This document shows, piece after piece, positions 24,428-33,116 of a DNA stretch of 36,741 nt. This DNA comes from an uncultured Bacilli bacterium (GTDB taxonomy: Bacteria > Bacillota_I > Bacilli_A > RFN20 > CAG-449), in contig CANRPC010000014.1 in NCBI GenBank assembly GCA_947632435.1, positions 1 to 36,741 on the forward strand, in the 5' to 3' direction. How positions within the stretch are numbered: the first letter of the stretch is position 1; each line of letters opens with the position of its first letter. Made by a program: the position numbers and the translations under genes. A model generated the notes under the pieces. It was not told the DNA's origin, searched no databases, and saw only the letters and a list, made by a program, of their open reading frames with translations.

Positions 24428-26890
24428 ATGAAAAAGATCAAAACATTATTGCTATTAACTAGTGGCTTATTGTTTAGTGCCTGCTCCGTAAATGTTATTT
24501 CAGGAAGTGAGGCAACAAGCTCTAGTAATCTAACAAATTCTAATGGTGAGTTAAATACCTTAGAAAGTCAAACTGAAAGTTTAGATTCATCTTCATTAAC
24601 TCAAGAACAAGAAACTACAAGTAGTGAAACAAGTACTGATAAAAATACAACTAGTGAAAATCAATCTTTGAGTGAGCAATCCTCTACAAGTACAAGTAAA
24701 GAAACAAGTACATCTACTTCTTCAAAGCAAGAAACTTCATCTAGTGAAAGTTTTAATTCATCTTCATCAAGTAGTTCATTAAGCAGTTCATCAAGTTCAT
24801 CAAGTCAAAAAGAAGAAGACAAACCAGTTGTGGATCAAAAAATCACTAAATATGGTACTTATGGTGAAGCAATTTTTGCTGAATGGCAAGATAATAATGC
24901 ACCTGCTAATAAAGTAGAATACAAATTGTCGCAAGATTCAAATTATCAGGAATTAGACAAAGAACTTATAAGAGTTAAAGATACTTCAACAGTAAGATTT
25001 GATGCTTTAGGATTAAAAGCTGGGAAATATGATTTTAAAATTACCACTTCTTCAAAAGAAATTTTAGAACTAAAAAATGTTGAAGTAACTAATTATGATC
25101 GTTCTGGCTATGCACATTTTAACTATTCTAATGTAGGAGGTTATAATGATGATGGTACAGTAAAAAATAAAGCAGTTATTGTTTATGTAGATGAAAATAC
25201 AAAAAACACAGTTAAAGCTAATATTGGCGGTAAATCATATACGGGATTAAGCAAAATACTTCAAGCTCAATCAAATAGTTCTGATCCTTTAATTATTAGA
25301 ATTATAGGCCAAGTAAGCGCGGCAACTTGGAATGAAATTAAATATAAAAAAGGTTCTTCTAATTTAAGCGCATCGGAAATTAAAGATCAAAATGGCAAAG
25401 CTTTACCAACAAAAGATTTGACAGAAGATGAAATTATAAAAAATGGATATAATACATTAGATACATCAAAATATACAAAATTAGATGGCTTATCTAATAA
25501 AATAAGTTATTCAAGTGGAGAATTTGACTCTTATTATAACATGCTCGATGTTTCAAATGCTAAAAATGTTACTGTTGAGGGTGTTGGAGATGATGCTAAA
25601 ATCTTTCAATGGGGATTTACTTGGAAAAATTGTACAAGTATCGAAATAAGAAATTTGACTTTTGATAGTTATACAGAAGATGCTTGTTCGTTTGAAGGTT
25701 CAGATGATTCCACAACATTATCAGGTTTTAAAACAGGACATATATGGATTCATAATAATCAATTTAATATAGGTAAAAACTATTGGGATGTTTGCCCTGA
25801 ACAAGATAAATTAGAAGGTGATGGAGCAACAGATTTTAAAAAGAATGCATATATTACTATTGCTTATAATCATTATATTAAAAACCATAAAACAGGTTTA
25901 GTTGGTGGCGGAGATAGTCAACATACTGCTTGTTTAACCTTTCACCATAATTTTTATGATCAATGTTCACAAAGATTACCATTAGGAAGACAAGCTAATA
26001 TGCACATGTATAACAATTATTACTATAAAACAACTTCAACTAGTATGTCTATTAGAGCGGGTGCTTATGCTTTTGTTGAAGGGTGTTACTTTGAAGGTGG
26101 TAATAATCCTATGGAAACAAAAACAGGTGATTCTAAAAAAGGTGTTATAAAATCTTATAATAATGTTATTAATGGATCTAAAGGAACAAATAATGGAACA
26201 GTTGTAAAATCACGTGATGAGAAAGTAGCAAATGATAATATATATGATAAAGAATTTGATACAAACTCCACGAATTTCTATTATGATAGCGTTAATAAAG
26301 TTTCAAAAGTCTCATATCTTTCAAGTGCTGAACAAGCAATAAATGATGTAAAAGCTTATGCTGGACCTCAACATATAAATCCTTTTTCAAGTAGTCAAGT
26401 TGTAGTTCCACCTACTCCATCTACTGGTGAAGATCCTAAACCAGTTGAACCAACAGGTGATGAAGACATATTAAATATTAATGATATATCAACTTCTGGC
26501 ACAATTAGTTCTAATATTACAAAAGGTATTTTTACAATTACTGCAAATGCAGAAAAAACAGTAGAAATTGCAGGAACAAATAACTTTACTTCATTTGATT
26601 CTTCTTATAAAAAGGCATTGAAGTTATCAGGTACGGGATCTAAAGATTATCGTTCAATATATTTTACAATTAGTAAAAAAGCAATGGTTCATATATTTGC
26701 AGAAAGTTCAAATTCAGCTACTGCTAGATCACTTGCTATTTATGATTCTTCATATAAAGCTGTTAATCAATTTGATCCAATAACAAGTGCACGTGAATTA
26801 ACATATGAATTAAGTGCAGGAACTTATTATATAGCAAGCACCAATAGTGGAATGAATGTAGGAGCAGTAGTTTTAGAATATATAAAATAA
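24428..26890 (+). CDS. Pectate lyase-like lipoprotein (PL1 family)
   Basis: An 820-residue secreted, lipid-anchored enzyme. Order: lipoprotein signal with LFSAC (Cys19); a Ser/Thr/Glu-rich low-complexity spacer (about 24-135); a fibronectin-III-like beta domain (about 137-225); a parallel beta-helix of the pectate lyase PL1 type (about 235-650), with VEGVGDDAKIF, HIWIHNNQF and the signature HHNFYDQCSQRLPLGR (about 505-521); a Pro-rich linker PPTPSTGEDPKPVEP; and a C-terminal beta domain (about 685-820), perhaps carbohydrate-binding. It would cleave pectate by beta-elimination at the cell surface. AAAGGAG precedes the ATG. It is probably transcribed with the XRE membrane regulator. Exact substrate is not provable here. 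Confidence 0.88.
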   Translation: MKKIKTLLLLTSGLLFSACSVNVISGSEATSSSNLTNSNGELNTLESQTESLDSSSLTQEQETTSSETSTDKNTTSENQSLSEQSSTSTSKETSTSTSSKQETSSSESFNSSSSSSSLSSSSSSSSQKEEDKPVVDQKITKYGTYGEAIFAEWQDNNAPANKVEYKLSQDSNYQELDKELIRVKDTSTVRFDALGLKAGKYDFKITTSSKEILELKNVEVTNYDRSGYAHFNYSNVGGYNDDGTVKNKAVIVYVDENTKNTVKANIGGKSYTGLSKILQAQSNSSDPLIIRIIGQVSAATWNEIKYKKGSSNLSASEIKDQNGKALPTKDLTEDEIIKNGYNTLDTSKYTKLDGLSNKISYSSGEFDSYYNMLDVSNAKNVTVEGVGDDAKIFQWGFTWKNCTSIEIRNLTFDSYTEDACSFEGSDDSTTLSGFKTGHIWIHNNQFNIGKNYWDVCPEQDKLEGDGATDFKKNAYITIAYNHYIKNHKTGLVGGGDSQHTACLTFHHNFYDQCSQRLPLGRQANMHMYNNYYYKTTSTSMSIRAGAYAFVEGCYFEGGNNPMETKTGDSKKGVIKSYNNVINGSKGTNNGTVVKSRDEKVANDNIYDKEFDTNSTNFYYDSVNKVSKVSYLSSAEQAINDVKAYAGPQHINPFSSSQVVVPPTPSTGEDPKPVEPTGDEDILNINDISTSGTISSNITKGIFTITANAEKTVEIAGTNNFTSFDSSYKKALKLSGTGSKDYRSIYFTISKKAMVHIFAESSNSATARSLAIYDSSYKAVNQFDPITSARELTYELSAGTYYIASTNSGMNVGAVVLEYIK

Positions 26891-26926
26891 AAAAGCTTAA
26901 AAATGGCTTAAAATAAAGAAAATTAC

Positions 26927-26990
26927 TTGTCATTAAAAAGAATATTTGTTATATTAATTTTGCTTTCTTTAAACTCAATTGAAGTTTAAG
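26927..26990 (+). promoter_or_regulatory. rpmE promoter and leader hairpin
   Basis: -35 TTGTCA (26927-26932) and -10 TATATT (26950-26955), spacer 17. The 45-base leader contains TTTAAACT...AGTTTAAG, an eight-pair hairpin just before the ribosome site GGAAGGAG. The hairpin could serve feedback control of L31, as other ribosomal proteins do (inference). Confidence 0.6.
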
Positions 26991-27006
26991 GCGGAAGGAG
27001 TTAAAA

Positions 27007-27210
27007 ATGAAAAAAGATATTCAACCTAAGTACAACAGATGTAAGGTAACATGTTTAACTTGTGGCAACACATTTGAAACAGGTTCAGTCCTTAGCGAAA
27101 TTCGTGTTGATACTTGCGCTAAATGCCATCCATTTTATACTGGTAAACAAAGATTTGCTCAAAATGATGGTCGTGTCGATCGTTTCATGAAGAAATACGG
27201 AATGAAATAA
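27007..27210 (+). CDS. rpmE: 50S ribosomal protein bL31, zinc-binding form
   Basis: A 67-residue protein matching bL31: [10 protein letters not shown] at the start, CLTCG and [14 protein letters not shown] in the middle, and [13 protein letters not shown] at the end. Two Cys-x-x-Cys pairs mark the zinc-containing (C+) type, which is usually made under zinc sufficiency. Own promoter and terminator; GGAAGGAG lies about six bases before the ATG. Confidence 0.97.
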   Translation: MKKDIQPKYNRCKVTCLTCGNTFETGSVLSEIRVDTCAKCHPFYTGKQRFAQNDGRVDRFMKKYGMK

Positions 27211-27211
27211 T

Positions 27212-27243
27212 AAAAGCCGTCACTGAATGTGGCGGTTTTTTTT
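27212..27243 (+). terminator. Terminator after rpmE
   Basis: AAAGCCGTCAC (27213-27223) pairs with GTGGCGGTTT (27229-27238 and on), with two G-U pairs and a TGAAT loop, then a T-run to 27243. It ends 16 bases before metG. Confidence 0.8.
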
Positions 27244-27258
27244 AGAAAAGGAGACATT

Positions 27259-28842
27259 ATGAAAGAAACATTTTATATAACAACACCTATTTATTATCCA
27301 AGTGCTAAATTACATATTGGACATGCTTATTGTACAACTGTCGCAGATACAATCGCTCGTTTCCATAGAATGATTGGTGATAATACATATTTTTTAACAG
27401 GAACAGATGAACATGGAGAAAAAATTCAAAAAAATGCGGAAGCTAAAGGAGTAACTCCTAAAGAATTCGTTGATGATATTGTTCTTGGTATTAAAGATTT
27501 ATGGAAATCATTAAAAATTAGCAACGATGATTACATCCGTACGACTGAAGAAAGACATGAAAAAGTTGTACAAGAAGTATTTTCAAGATTTTTAAAACAA
27601 GGAGATATTTATTTAAGTGAATATGAAGGTTGGTATTGTACTCCTTGTGAATCGTTTTGGACAGAATCTCAAGTTGGTGAAAATCATATTTGTCCTGATT
27701 GTAAACGACCTGTTCATAAAGCAAAAGAAGAAGCATATTTTTTCCGCATGTCTAAATATGTTGATAAATTATTAAAATTTTATGATGAACATCCTGATTT
27801 TGTTACGCCCGAAACAAGAAAAACAGAAATGATAAATAGTTTTATTAAACCAGGTCTAGAAGACTTATGTGTTTCTAGAACAACATTTACTTGGGGTGTA
27901 AAGGTTAAAGAAAACCCAAAGCACGTAGTTTATGTTTGGCTTGATGCATTATTAAATTACATTTCTGCATTAGGATATTTAAGTTCCGATACTTCAAAAT
28001 TTGATACATTTTGGGGGAAAGATGCCAAGATAGTGCATTTAGTCGGAAACGATATTTCTCGTTTTCATGTAATATATTGGCCAATTTTCTTAATGGCTCT
28101 TAATTTAAGAATGCCTGATAAAATATTTGTTCATGGACTTTTAATGATGAAAGATGAAAAAATGTCTAAATCAAAAGGTAATGTGGTTTCTCCAAATCCT
28201 TTAATTGAAAGATATGGACTAGATGCTGTTAGATATTATTTAGTAAGAGAAACTATTTTTGGAACAGATGGAAGTTTTACACCAGAGCAATTTGTTTCCC
28301 GAATAAATGTAGATTTAGTTAATGATTTTGGAAATTTATTAAATCGTACCGTTGCTATGATAATCAAATATTTTGGTGAAATTCCGCCTTATCAAAAGGA
28401 ATTAACTGATATTGATAAAGAATTAGAAATATGTGGAAAAAATACAATCATGCTTTATCAAAATTATATGCAAGATTTAAAAGTTACAGAAGCAATTATA
28501 GAAGTAATGAATTATGTTAAAAGAGCAAATAAATATATTGAAGAAACAAAGCCTTGGGAATTAGCACGTGATGAAAATAAAAAAACCGTTCTTGCTTCTT
28601 GCATGAATCATTTAGCTAATACTTTAAGACAAAGTGCGATTATGCTTTCACCAGTTTTATTAGAAACTCCTTCAAAATTGTATTCGCAACTAGGAATTGA
28701 AGAAAAATTACAAAAATGGGAAACTGTATCTGATTTTGAGTGTTTAGGTAATCAAAAAGTTGTAAAACAAGACCCATTATTTCCAAGACTAGATGCAAAT
28801 ATTGAAATTGAATATATTAAAAGTTTGATGGGAAATATTTAA
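27259..28842 (+). CDS. metG: Methionyl-tRNA synthetase
   Basis: Class I synthetase charging initiator and elongator tRNA-Met. Seen: the HIGH motif HIGH (19-22), a knuckle with CTPC and CPDC (about 125-150), KMSKS at about 300-304, and the helical anticodon domain. The ATG at 27259 is chosen (527 residues) because AGGAG lies five bases before it and ten upstream codons of open frame fall in the rpmE terminator. It lacks the C-terminal dimerisation/tRNA-binding domain of the roughly 660-residue Bacillus enzyme. In B. subtilis metS adjoins tatD; here it does not. Confidence 0.96.
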   Translation: MKETFYITTPIYYPSAKLHIGHAYCTTVADTIARFHRMIGDNTYFLTGTDEHGEKIQKNAEAKGVTPKEFVDDIVLGIKDLWKSLKISNDDYIRTTEERHEKVVQEVFSRFLKQGDIYLSEYEGWYCTPCESFWTESQVGENHICPDCKRPVHKAKEEAYFFRMSKYVDKLLKFYDEHPDFVTPETRKTEMINSFIKPGLEDLCVSRTTFTWGVKVKENPKHVVYVWLDALLNYISALGYLSSDTSKFDTFWGKDAKIVHLVGNDISRFHVIYWPIFLMALNLRMPDKIFVHGLLMMKDEKMSKSKGNVVSPNPLIERYGLDAVRYYLVRETIFGTDGSFTPEQFVSRINVDLVNDFGNLLNRTVAMIIKYFGEIPPYQKELTDIDKELEICGKNTIMLYQNYMQDLKVTEAIIEVMNYVKRANKYIEETKPWELARDENKKTVLASCMNHLANTLRQSAIMLSPVLLETPSKLYSQLGIEEKLQKWETVSDFECLGNQKVVKQDPLFPRLDANIEIEYIKSLMGNI

Positions 28843-28852
28843 TAATAAAAAA

Positions 28853-30211
28853 ATGAAAGAGAAGTTTAAAAAAGTACAATTTGAGGTTGAATGTATAGGT
28901 ATGTCAAATGATGGCAAAGGAATTTGCTATCATGAAAATATTCCTGGTTTTGTTGATGGTTTATTATTAAATGAAAAAGCTTTAGTGGAAACTACGTATC
29001 GAACAAAACAAGTATTTTACGCTAAAATTATAAAATTAATTAATAAAAGTGATAAAAGAGTAAATCCTATTTGCCCAGTTTCTTCTTCATGTGGAGGATG
29101 TCAGTTATTACATTTAGATTATCAAGAACAATTAAAATTTAAGCAAAATAGAGTTAAAGAATGCTTAAAAAAAATTGGCGATATTGAAATAGATGTGAAT
29201 GAAGTTATAGGCATGGATATACCATATTTTTATCGTAATAAAATACAAATGCCTTTAAAATTAGTAAAAGGACAAATTTGTTCAGGTTTTTATAAAGAAA
29301 AAAGTCATGATATAGTTCCTATAGAAATTTGTTATATTGAAAATAAAGATGCTGACCACATTTTATTAACAATAAAAAAATTAATGAAAAAGTATCGAAT
29401 TTTACCTTATGATGAAGATAAAAGAACAGGGGTAATTCGCCATATATTAATTAGAAATTCTTTAATGAATCAAAATAATATGGTTGTTATTGTAAGCAAT
29501 GTTGATTCATTTCCAGGAAGAAATGATTTTATAAAAGAATTAACAAAATTAGAGCCAAGTATTTCTACAATTGTTCAAAATACAAATAAAAGAGATACAA
29601 ATGTTATTTTAGGCGAAAAAGAAAAAATTTTATTTGGAAAAGGATATATTGAGGATAAATTATGTAATGTGCTATTCAAAATATCGGCAAAATCCTTTTT
29701 CCAAGTTAATCCTGTGCAAACAGAAAAATTATATAAATTAGCTATTGAAAAAGCAAATATCTCAAAAAATGATACAGTATTAGATGCCTATTGTGGAATT
29801 GGAACTATCGGACTTATTGCATCAACAAAAGCCAAACAAGTTATTGGTGTAGAAATAGAAAAATCCGCGGTTATAGATGCTTTAAACAATGCAAAGAACA
29901 ACAATATTAAAAATGCGTTATTTTATTGTGATGATGCAGGAGAATTTATTTTAAAACAATATCAAGAAGGAAAAATTTTTGATATTGTTATTATGGATCC
30001 TCCAAGAAAAGGATCAGATGAAAAATTTTTAAGCATTTTATTAAAAACTAAACCAAAGAAAATTATATATATATCATGTGATCCTGCAACATTAGCTAGA
30101 GATTTAAAAATATTAAAAAAGACGTATCAAATAAATTCTGTAACGCCAGTAGATATGTTTCCTAATACTATACATGTTGAAACAGTTGTTTGTTTGTCCA
30201 AACAAAAGTAA
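28853..30211 (+). CDS. rlmD: 23S rRNA (uracil-5-)-methyltransferase, RlmD/RlmCD type
   Basis: SAM-dependent enzyme making 5-methyluridine in 23S rRNA (U1939; Gram-positive RlmCD also modifies U747). Order: TRAM domain (about 5-65); an iron-sulphur cluster site CPVSSSCGGC (about 74-83) with a further Cys near 162; the SAM motif DAYCGIGTIGL; DPPRKGSDE; and the catalytic Cys in YISCDPATLARDL. The 452 residues are normal and the C-terminus (HVETVVCLSKQ) looks complete. The ribosome site is poor. A relic of a group II intron begins at the first base after the stop codon. Confidence 0.93.
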   Translation: MKEKFKKVQFEVECIGMSNDGKGICYHENIPGFVDGLLLNEKALVETTYRTKQVFYAKIIKLINKSDKRVNPICPVSSSCGGCQLLHLDYQEQLKFKQNRVKECLKKIGDIEIDVNEVIGMDIPYFYRNKIQMPLKLVKGQICSGFYKEKSHDIVPIEICYIENKDADHILLTIKKLMKKYRILPYDEDKRTGVIRHILIRNSLMNQNNMVVIVSNVDSFPGRNDFIKELTKLEPSISTIVQNTNKRDTNVILGEKEKILFGKGYIEDKLCNVLFKISAKSFFQVNPVQTEKLYKLAIEKANISKNDTVLDAYCGIGTIGLIASTKAKQVIGVEIEKSAVIDALNNAKNNNIKNALFYCDDAGEFILKQYQEGKIFDIVIMDPPRKGSDEKFLSILLKTKPKKIIYISCDPATLARDLKILKKTYQINSVTPVDMFPNTIHVETVVCLSKQK

Positions 30212-30478
30212 AGGTTAAGGCATAAAATAAGAGTTATTATCTTAAAGCAATGGAAAAAGCCATTAAGAATATATAAGAACCATGAATTAATAAACAAAAA
30301 GTTGAAATATAATTTTACTTGCGAAGAAATATTCAAAGTGGCTAACTCAAAACTTGGTTGGTATAAAAAATGTGGAATGAATGTAGTTAACTTTATTCTT
30401 TCTAATAAAGTTCTAGCCATAAGAAAAGGAGATAGACCAAGTTTAGTCAATCTCCTTGAATACTACTTATCTAAGTAG
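30212..30478 (+). pseudogene. C-terminal fragment of a group II intron reverse transcriptase/maturase
   Basis: An open frame of 88 codons with no start codon, in phase with rlmD and beginning straight after its stop. It reads RLRHKIRVIILKQWKKP, then NSKLGWYKKCGMN and VNLLEYYLSK before a TAG. This matches the last part of intron-encoded proteins (the WKQWKK region and the following helices after the maturase X domain). Reverse transcriptase motifs are absent, so it is a non-functional remainder. Confidence 0.8.
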
Positions 30479-30571
30479 TTTGTGATTAATGTAGACGTAA
30501 AGCCGTATAAAAGAAACGTACGTACGGTTCAATGAGAGGGGCAAAATTTATTAAATTTTCCTCTACCCTAT
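30212..30571 (+). mobile_element. 3' relic of a group II intron
   Basis: Only the 3' part of a group II intron is present: the tail of its maturase (30212-30478), then domain V and domain VI. Domain V is recognisable from AGCCGTA (30501-30507) pairing with TACGGTT (30523-30529), the catalytic AGC, a GAAA loop (30513-30516) and the CG bulge (30521-30522). Its upper stem is decayed. Domain VI ends in CCTCTACCCTAT near 30571, the expected kind of intron 3' end. The 5' domains and most of the reverse transcriptase are missing; the left breakpoint is at the rlmD stop and the right end is at the stop codon of the leftward dinD-like gene. Confidence 0.82.
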
Positions 30572-31410
30572 TAGTCTTTTTTTGGCTTTAATTTTTTACG
30601 CTGTTCGGATTCGAGCTGTTTGATACTCTTCTCGGGCGTAGGGAGTTCTTCGGGCATCGTACCGCCCGCGCGCTTTATTGCTTCTCTGACGATTGTTCCC
30701 ACTTCAAAGTGTGCGGCATTTGCTTTTTCGGGCGTGTCTGTCCCTTCACGGCGCATCTTAGCCTCGGTCTGCGTAATACGGAAGAGGTTCGCCGCGAGTT
30801 CCTCGCCACCCATGTGGTCGAGAATTTCTTCACCCTTGGAAAGCCCCTTATGCTCGGCAATGTCTCGGGCTGTCATTCCACCGTATAACCCGCGATAGCC
30901 CGCGTCTTGAAAGGTCGCGTATTCCTGATTCGTGATGATCCCCGCCTTGTGCGCCGCTTCGGCAAGGAGCATATTCTTCTGCTTGATGTCGCCGCGGATA
31001 AATAGTCGCTTTTCATCTTCGGAAAGCCTGTCGTAGAGTTCATCAAGTTCTTGTTGCCGCGTCTGAATAGCGAAATAGGTCTGCCCAAGTGCAATGACTT
31101 CTTTGCGTGGATCGCCGTTCATCACGATGAGATAACAGGCATACCGCGTGAGTTTGTAATCGATGATGAAAGATCGTTTACCTTTCCCCGAAATGATTGA
31201 CTTCCTGACCTCAGGAAAACAATCTTCCACGCTTTGCTGACTTATCTTGCAGGCAATCATCGCTGTCTTGACAACCTTATGGAAGTTCTCCCATTTGGCG
31301 TATTGCAAGACGGGTTGGAGTTCTCGTGCATACCAAAAATCCGCACCGTTTTCATCGGTGTGCTTAATGTCATCGAACAACTTTCTCTGCTGTGTACTTA
31401 ATTTGTCCAT
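30571..31410 (-). CDS. dinD: DinD-like DNA-damage-inducible protein
   Basis: A 279-residue protein closely resembling DinD: an N-terminal BRO-N-like region with IKHTDENGADFWYARELQPV and WENFHKVV (15-50), and the family stretch AAHKAGIITNQEYATFQDAGY. E. coli DinD is SOS-induced and inhibits RecA filaments; the role here is inferred. Base composition is strikingly GC-rich compared with all neighbours and codons such as CGC, GCG and GGC are frequent, so recent transfer is likely. I see no LexA-type site. The transcript appears leaderless. Its stop codon touches the group II intron relic. Confidence 0.88.
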   Translation of the reverse strand: MDKLSTQQRKLFDDIKHTDENGADFWYARELQPVLQYAKWENFHKVVKTAMIACKISQQSVEDCFPEVRKSIISGKGKRSFIIDYKLTRYACYLIVMNGDPRKEVIALGQTYFAIQTRQQELDELYDRLSEDEKRLFIRGDIKQKNMLLAEAAHKAGIITNQEYATFQDAGYRGLYGGMTARDIAEHKGLSKGEEILDHMGGEELAANLFRITQTEAKMRREGTDTPEKANAAHFEVGTIVREAIKRAGGTMPEELPTPEKSIKQLESEQRKKLKPKKD

Positions 31411-31416
31411 TAACTA

Positions 31417-31445
31417 ATTATACCACAATTCGAGAGCAAGTGCAA
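31417..31445 (-). promoter_or_regulatory. dinD promoter giving a leaderless mRNA
   Basis: Minus strand: -35 TTGCAC (31445 to 31440), 17-base spacer, extended -10 TGGTATAAT (hexamer 31422 to 31417). Only six bases separate the -10 from the ATG at 31410, so transcription should start at or within a base of the start codon. No Shine-Dalgarno exists. Confidence 0.75.
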
Positions 31446-31553
31446 AAGATACCGATATAAGGTTTGCGAAACATTAAATGACAAAGTAAATTCAGTTTAT
31501 ATAAGGCAAAATGACTTTTGACAATGAAAAGTCCGAAAAATAAATGATTTAAC

Positions 31554-31751
31554 TTATAGCAAAATAGGATTACATTCCACAACAAATCTGCGCAACTTAA
31601 AAATCAAATCATCAATTTCTTGTTTTTTTACTGGATAGGTCTCAGTAAACTACCGCATCATTTCATTGTGCACTTCAGGAGTAATATTTTTTTGGCTCAA
31701 CAAATTTTCGTAGCGTACATTCTTAATAATCCAAGTAAATTTAATTTTCAT
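31554..31751 (-). pseudogene. Small gene interrupted by one amber codon
   Basis: Starting at the ATG at 31751, 33 codons read MKIKFTWIIKNVRYENLLSQ and on to EVHNEMMR, then a single TAG, then 31 codons in the same frame (FTETYPVKKQEIDD...RRFVVECNPILL) before TAA. The composition on both sides of the TAG looks coding. I do not recognise the family. It lies 27 bases downstream of the DUF4143 ATPase in the same direction and may be its decayed operon partner. The remaining gap (31411-31553) shows only the dinD promoter. Confidence 0.5.
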
Positions 31752-31778
31752 AATCATCTTCACAAAGTAAAAACGAAC

Positions 31779-33035
31779 CTAAATATATTCAATAGGTAGC
31801 ACGACTAAATTATCAGAAAGATAGATTTTATTGTCGTAAAGGCAAACAATCGCCCCTGTGCCGCGCTTCTTGTCGATATCTTTATCAAGCACATCAAATG
31901 TAGATGCCATCGCTTTATTTGGAGAAGCACTCTTTTTTATCTCGATGGGATAGAGTATACCATTTTCTTCGATTATAAGATCAATTTCACTTTCCACATC
32001 GTATGTCTCACCATTTTTCTTTATTCGTTTTTTGTCTTTGCCGCGATAGTAGAATACATTGAACGTGTAGTCACTCCCCTCGTTGGAGAAGGACTTCAGA
32101 ATTTCGGAAATAACAAATGTCTCAAACATATTTCCCGCGACGGCACTTTCTGCAAGTGCCTCTGCGCTGTTCCATTTGGAAAGATAACATGCAAGACCAG
32201 TATCCCTAAAATAAAGTTTGGGTGTCTTGATTGCTCTTGTCAAATGGTTTGAATAGTATGGCTGTAAAATAAAGATAATCCCCATTCTCTCCAAGACGGA
32301 AATCCAATTCTTGATGGTTGCTTGCGTAACACCAACTTCTTCTGCAATTGATGCATAATTTAGCATCTGTGCCGTTCGTGCTGCAACAGCAGAAAGAAAT
32401 CGCGTAAAAGCAAGCGAATCCTTAATTTTAATTTCCTCTTTAATGTCTCGTTCCAAATAAGTTCTGACATAAAACGAATAGAAGTCTTGCCAATCTCTCG
32501 TTGTGATGTGCATTTCGGGATACATTCCGCGATGAATGATTTGCCAAAGGTCATTGTATGTTTTCAGTTGTTTCTCCCTTTCCAAAATATATTCTTTGGT
32601 TGGTACAAAATGGCGGTTGAAAGAAATGCCATTAAGTTCGCGGAGAGATAAATTCTGTAATTCGAGAATAGAAACTCTGCCTGCGAGCGACTCCTGCACT
32701 TTAAACATTAACTTTATCTGCTGCGAACTCGTCAGATAATAGTTTTCATACATATCGGACTTATCGCACTCAATCTTAATGTATGGAAATAGTTCTGATG
32801 CATATTGCACTTCATCGATAATAGAAGGTTTTGAAAGATTTTTCAAAAAAAGTTTCGGATCCTCGATGGCAGCATTCAACAAAAGTTTGTCATCGAAAGT
32901 AACGTACCTGACATTTGGGTACAAGGTTTTGAGTAAAGTCGATTTACCGATCTGTCTTGCTCCTGTCACGAGAATACATCTACTATTACTTGCTCTTTTC
33001 TTGAGAACTGACTCGATATTCCTTTTAATATACAT
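31779..33035 (-). CDS. AAA-family ATPase with C-terminal DUF4143
   Basis: A 418-residue member of the AAA_14/DUF4143 family, common in gut bacteria and of unknown function. Seen: Walker A TGARQIGKST (24-33), Walker B SIIDEVQYA (about 71-79), a central winged-helix stretch ASIAEEVGVTQATIKNWI (about 224-241), and a C-terminal nuclease-like fold with EIDLIIEE and YPIEIKKSASP, the pattern of acidic and Lys residues seen in PD-(D/E)xK enzymes. Base composition is intermediate between dinD and the core genes. AGAGG precedes the ATG. A small broken gene follows it. Confidence 0.85.
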   Translation of the reverse strand: MYIKRNIESVLKKRASNSRCILVTGARQIGKSTLLKTLYPNVRYVTFDDKLLLNAAIEDPKLFLKNLSKPSIIDEVQYASELFPYIKIECDKSDMYENYYLTSSQQIKLMFKVQESLAGRVSILELQNLSLRELNGISFNRHFVPTKEYILEREKQLKTYNDLWQIIHRGMYPEMHITTRDWQDFYSFYVRTYLERDIKEEIKIKDSLAFTRFLSAVAARTAQMLNYASIAEEVGVTQATIKNWISVLERMGIIFILQPYYSNHLTRAIKTPKLYFRDTGLACYLSKWNSAEALAESAVAGNMFETFVISEILKSFSNEGSDYTFNVFYYRGKDKKRIKKNGETYDVESEIDLIIEENGILYPIEIKKSASPNKAMASTFDVLDKDIDKKRGTGAIVCLYDNKIYLSDNLVVLPIEYI

Positions 33036-33054
33036 AATAACCTCTTGTGACTAA

Positions 33055-33083
33055 TCTATAATGCAACTATATTTTAGTCGCAA
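33055..33083 (-). promoter_or_regulatory. Promoter of the DUF4143 ATPase gene
   Basis: Minus strand: -35 TTGCGA (33083 to 33078) and -10 TATAGA (33060 to 33055), spacer 17; start of transcription about 13 bases before the ATG. Confidence 0.6.
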
Positions 33084-33116
33084 ATCTTGTTTTTTCAAGG
33101 GATTAATCGATGATGA

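Noticed and set aside
24540-24830. AGT/TCA-rich repeats in the lyase gene as a tandem repeat or recombination element
   Set aside because: They encode a Ser/Thr-rich stalk with mixed codons, common in surface proteins, and no regular period was found by eye.
27229-27258. Ten-codon upstream extension of metG
   Set aside because: It covers the rpmE terminator; the ATG at 27259 has AGGAG at the right distance and matches the family N-terminus.
30127-30450. Leftward 107-codon frame opposite the end of rlmD and the intron relic
   Set aside because: It is antisense to recognised sequence and has no family-like features or ribosome site.
30620-31094. Several long frames on both strands over dinD
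   Set aside because: High G+C lengthens random frames; only the 279-residue minus-strand frame has family motifs.
30881-31440. SOS (LexA) box in front of dinD
   Set aside because: Neither the Bacillus GAAC-N4-GTTC pattern nor the E. coli CTG-N10-CAG pattern is found in the promoter region.
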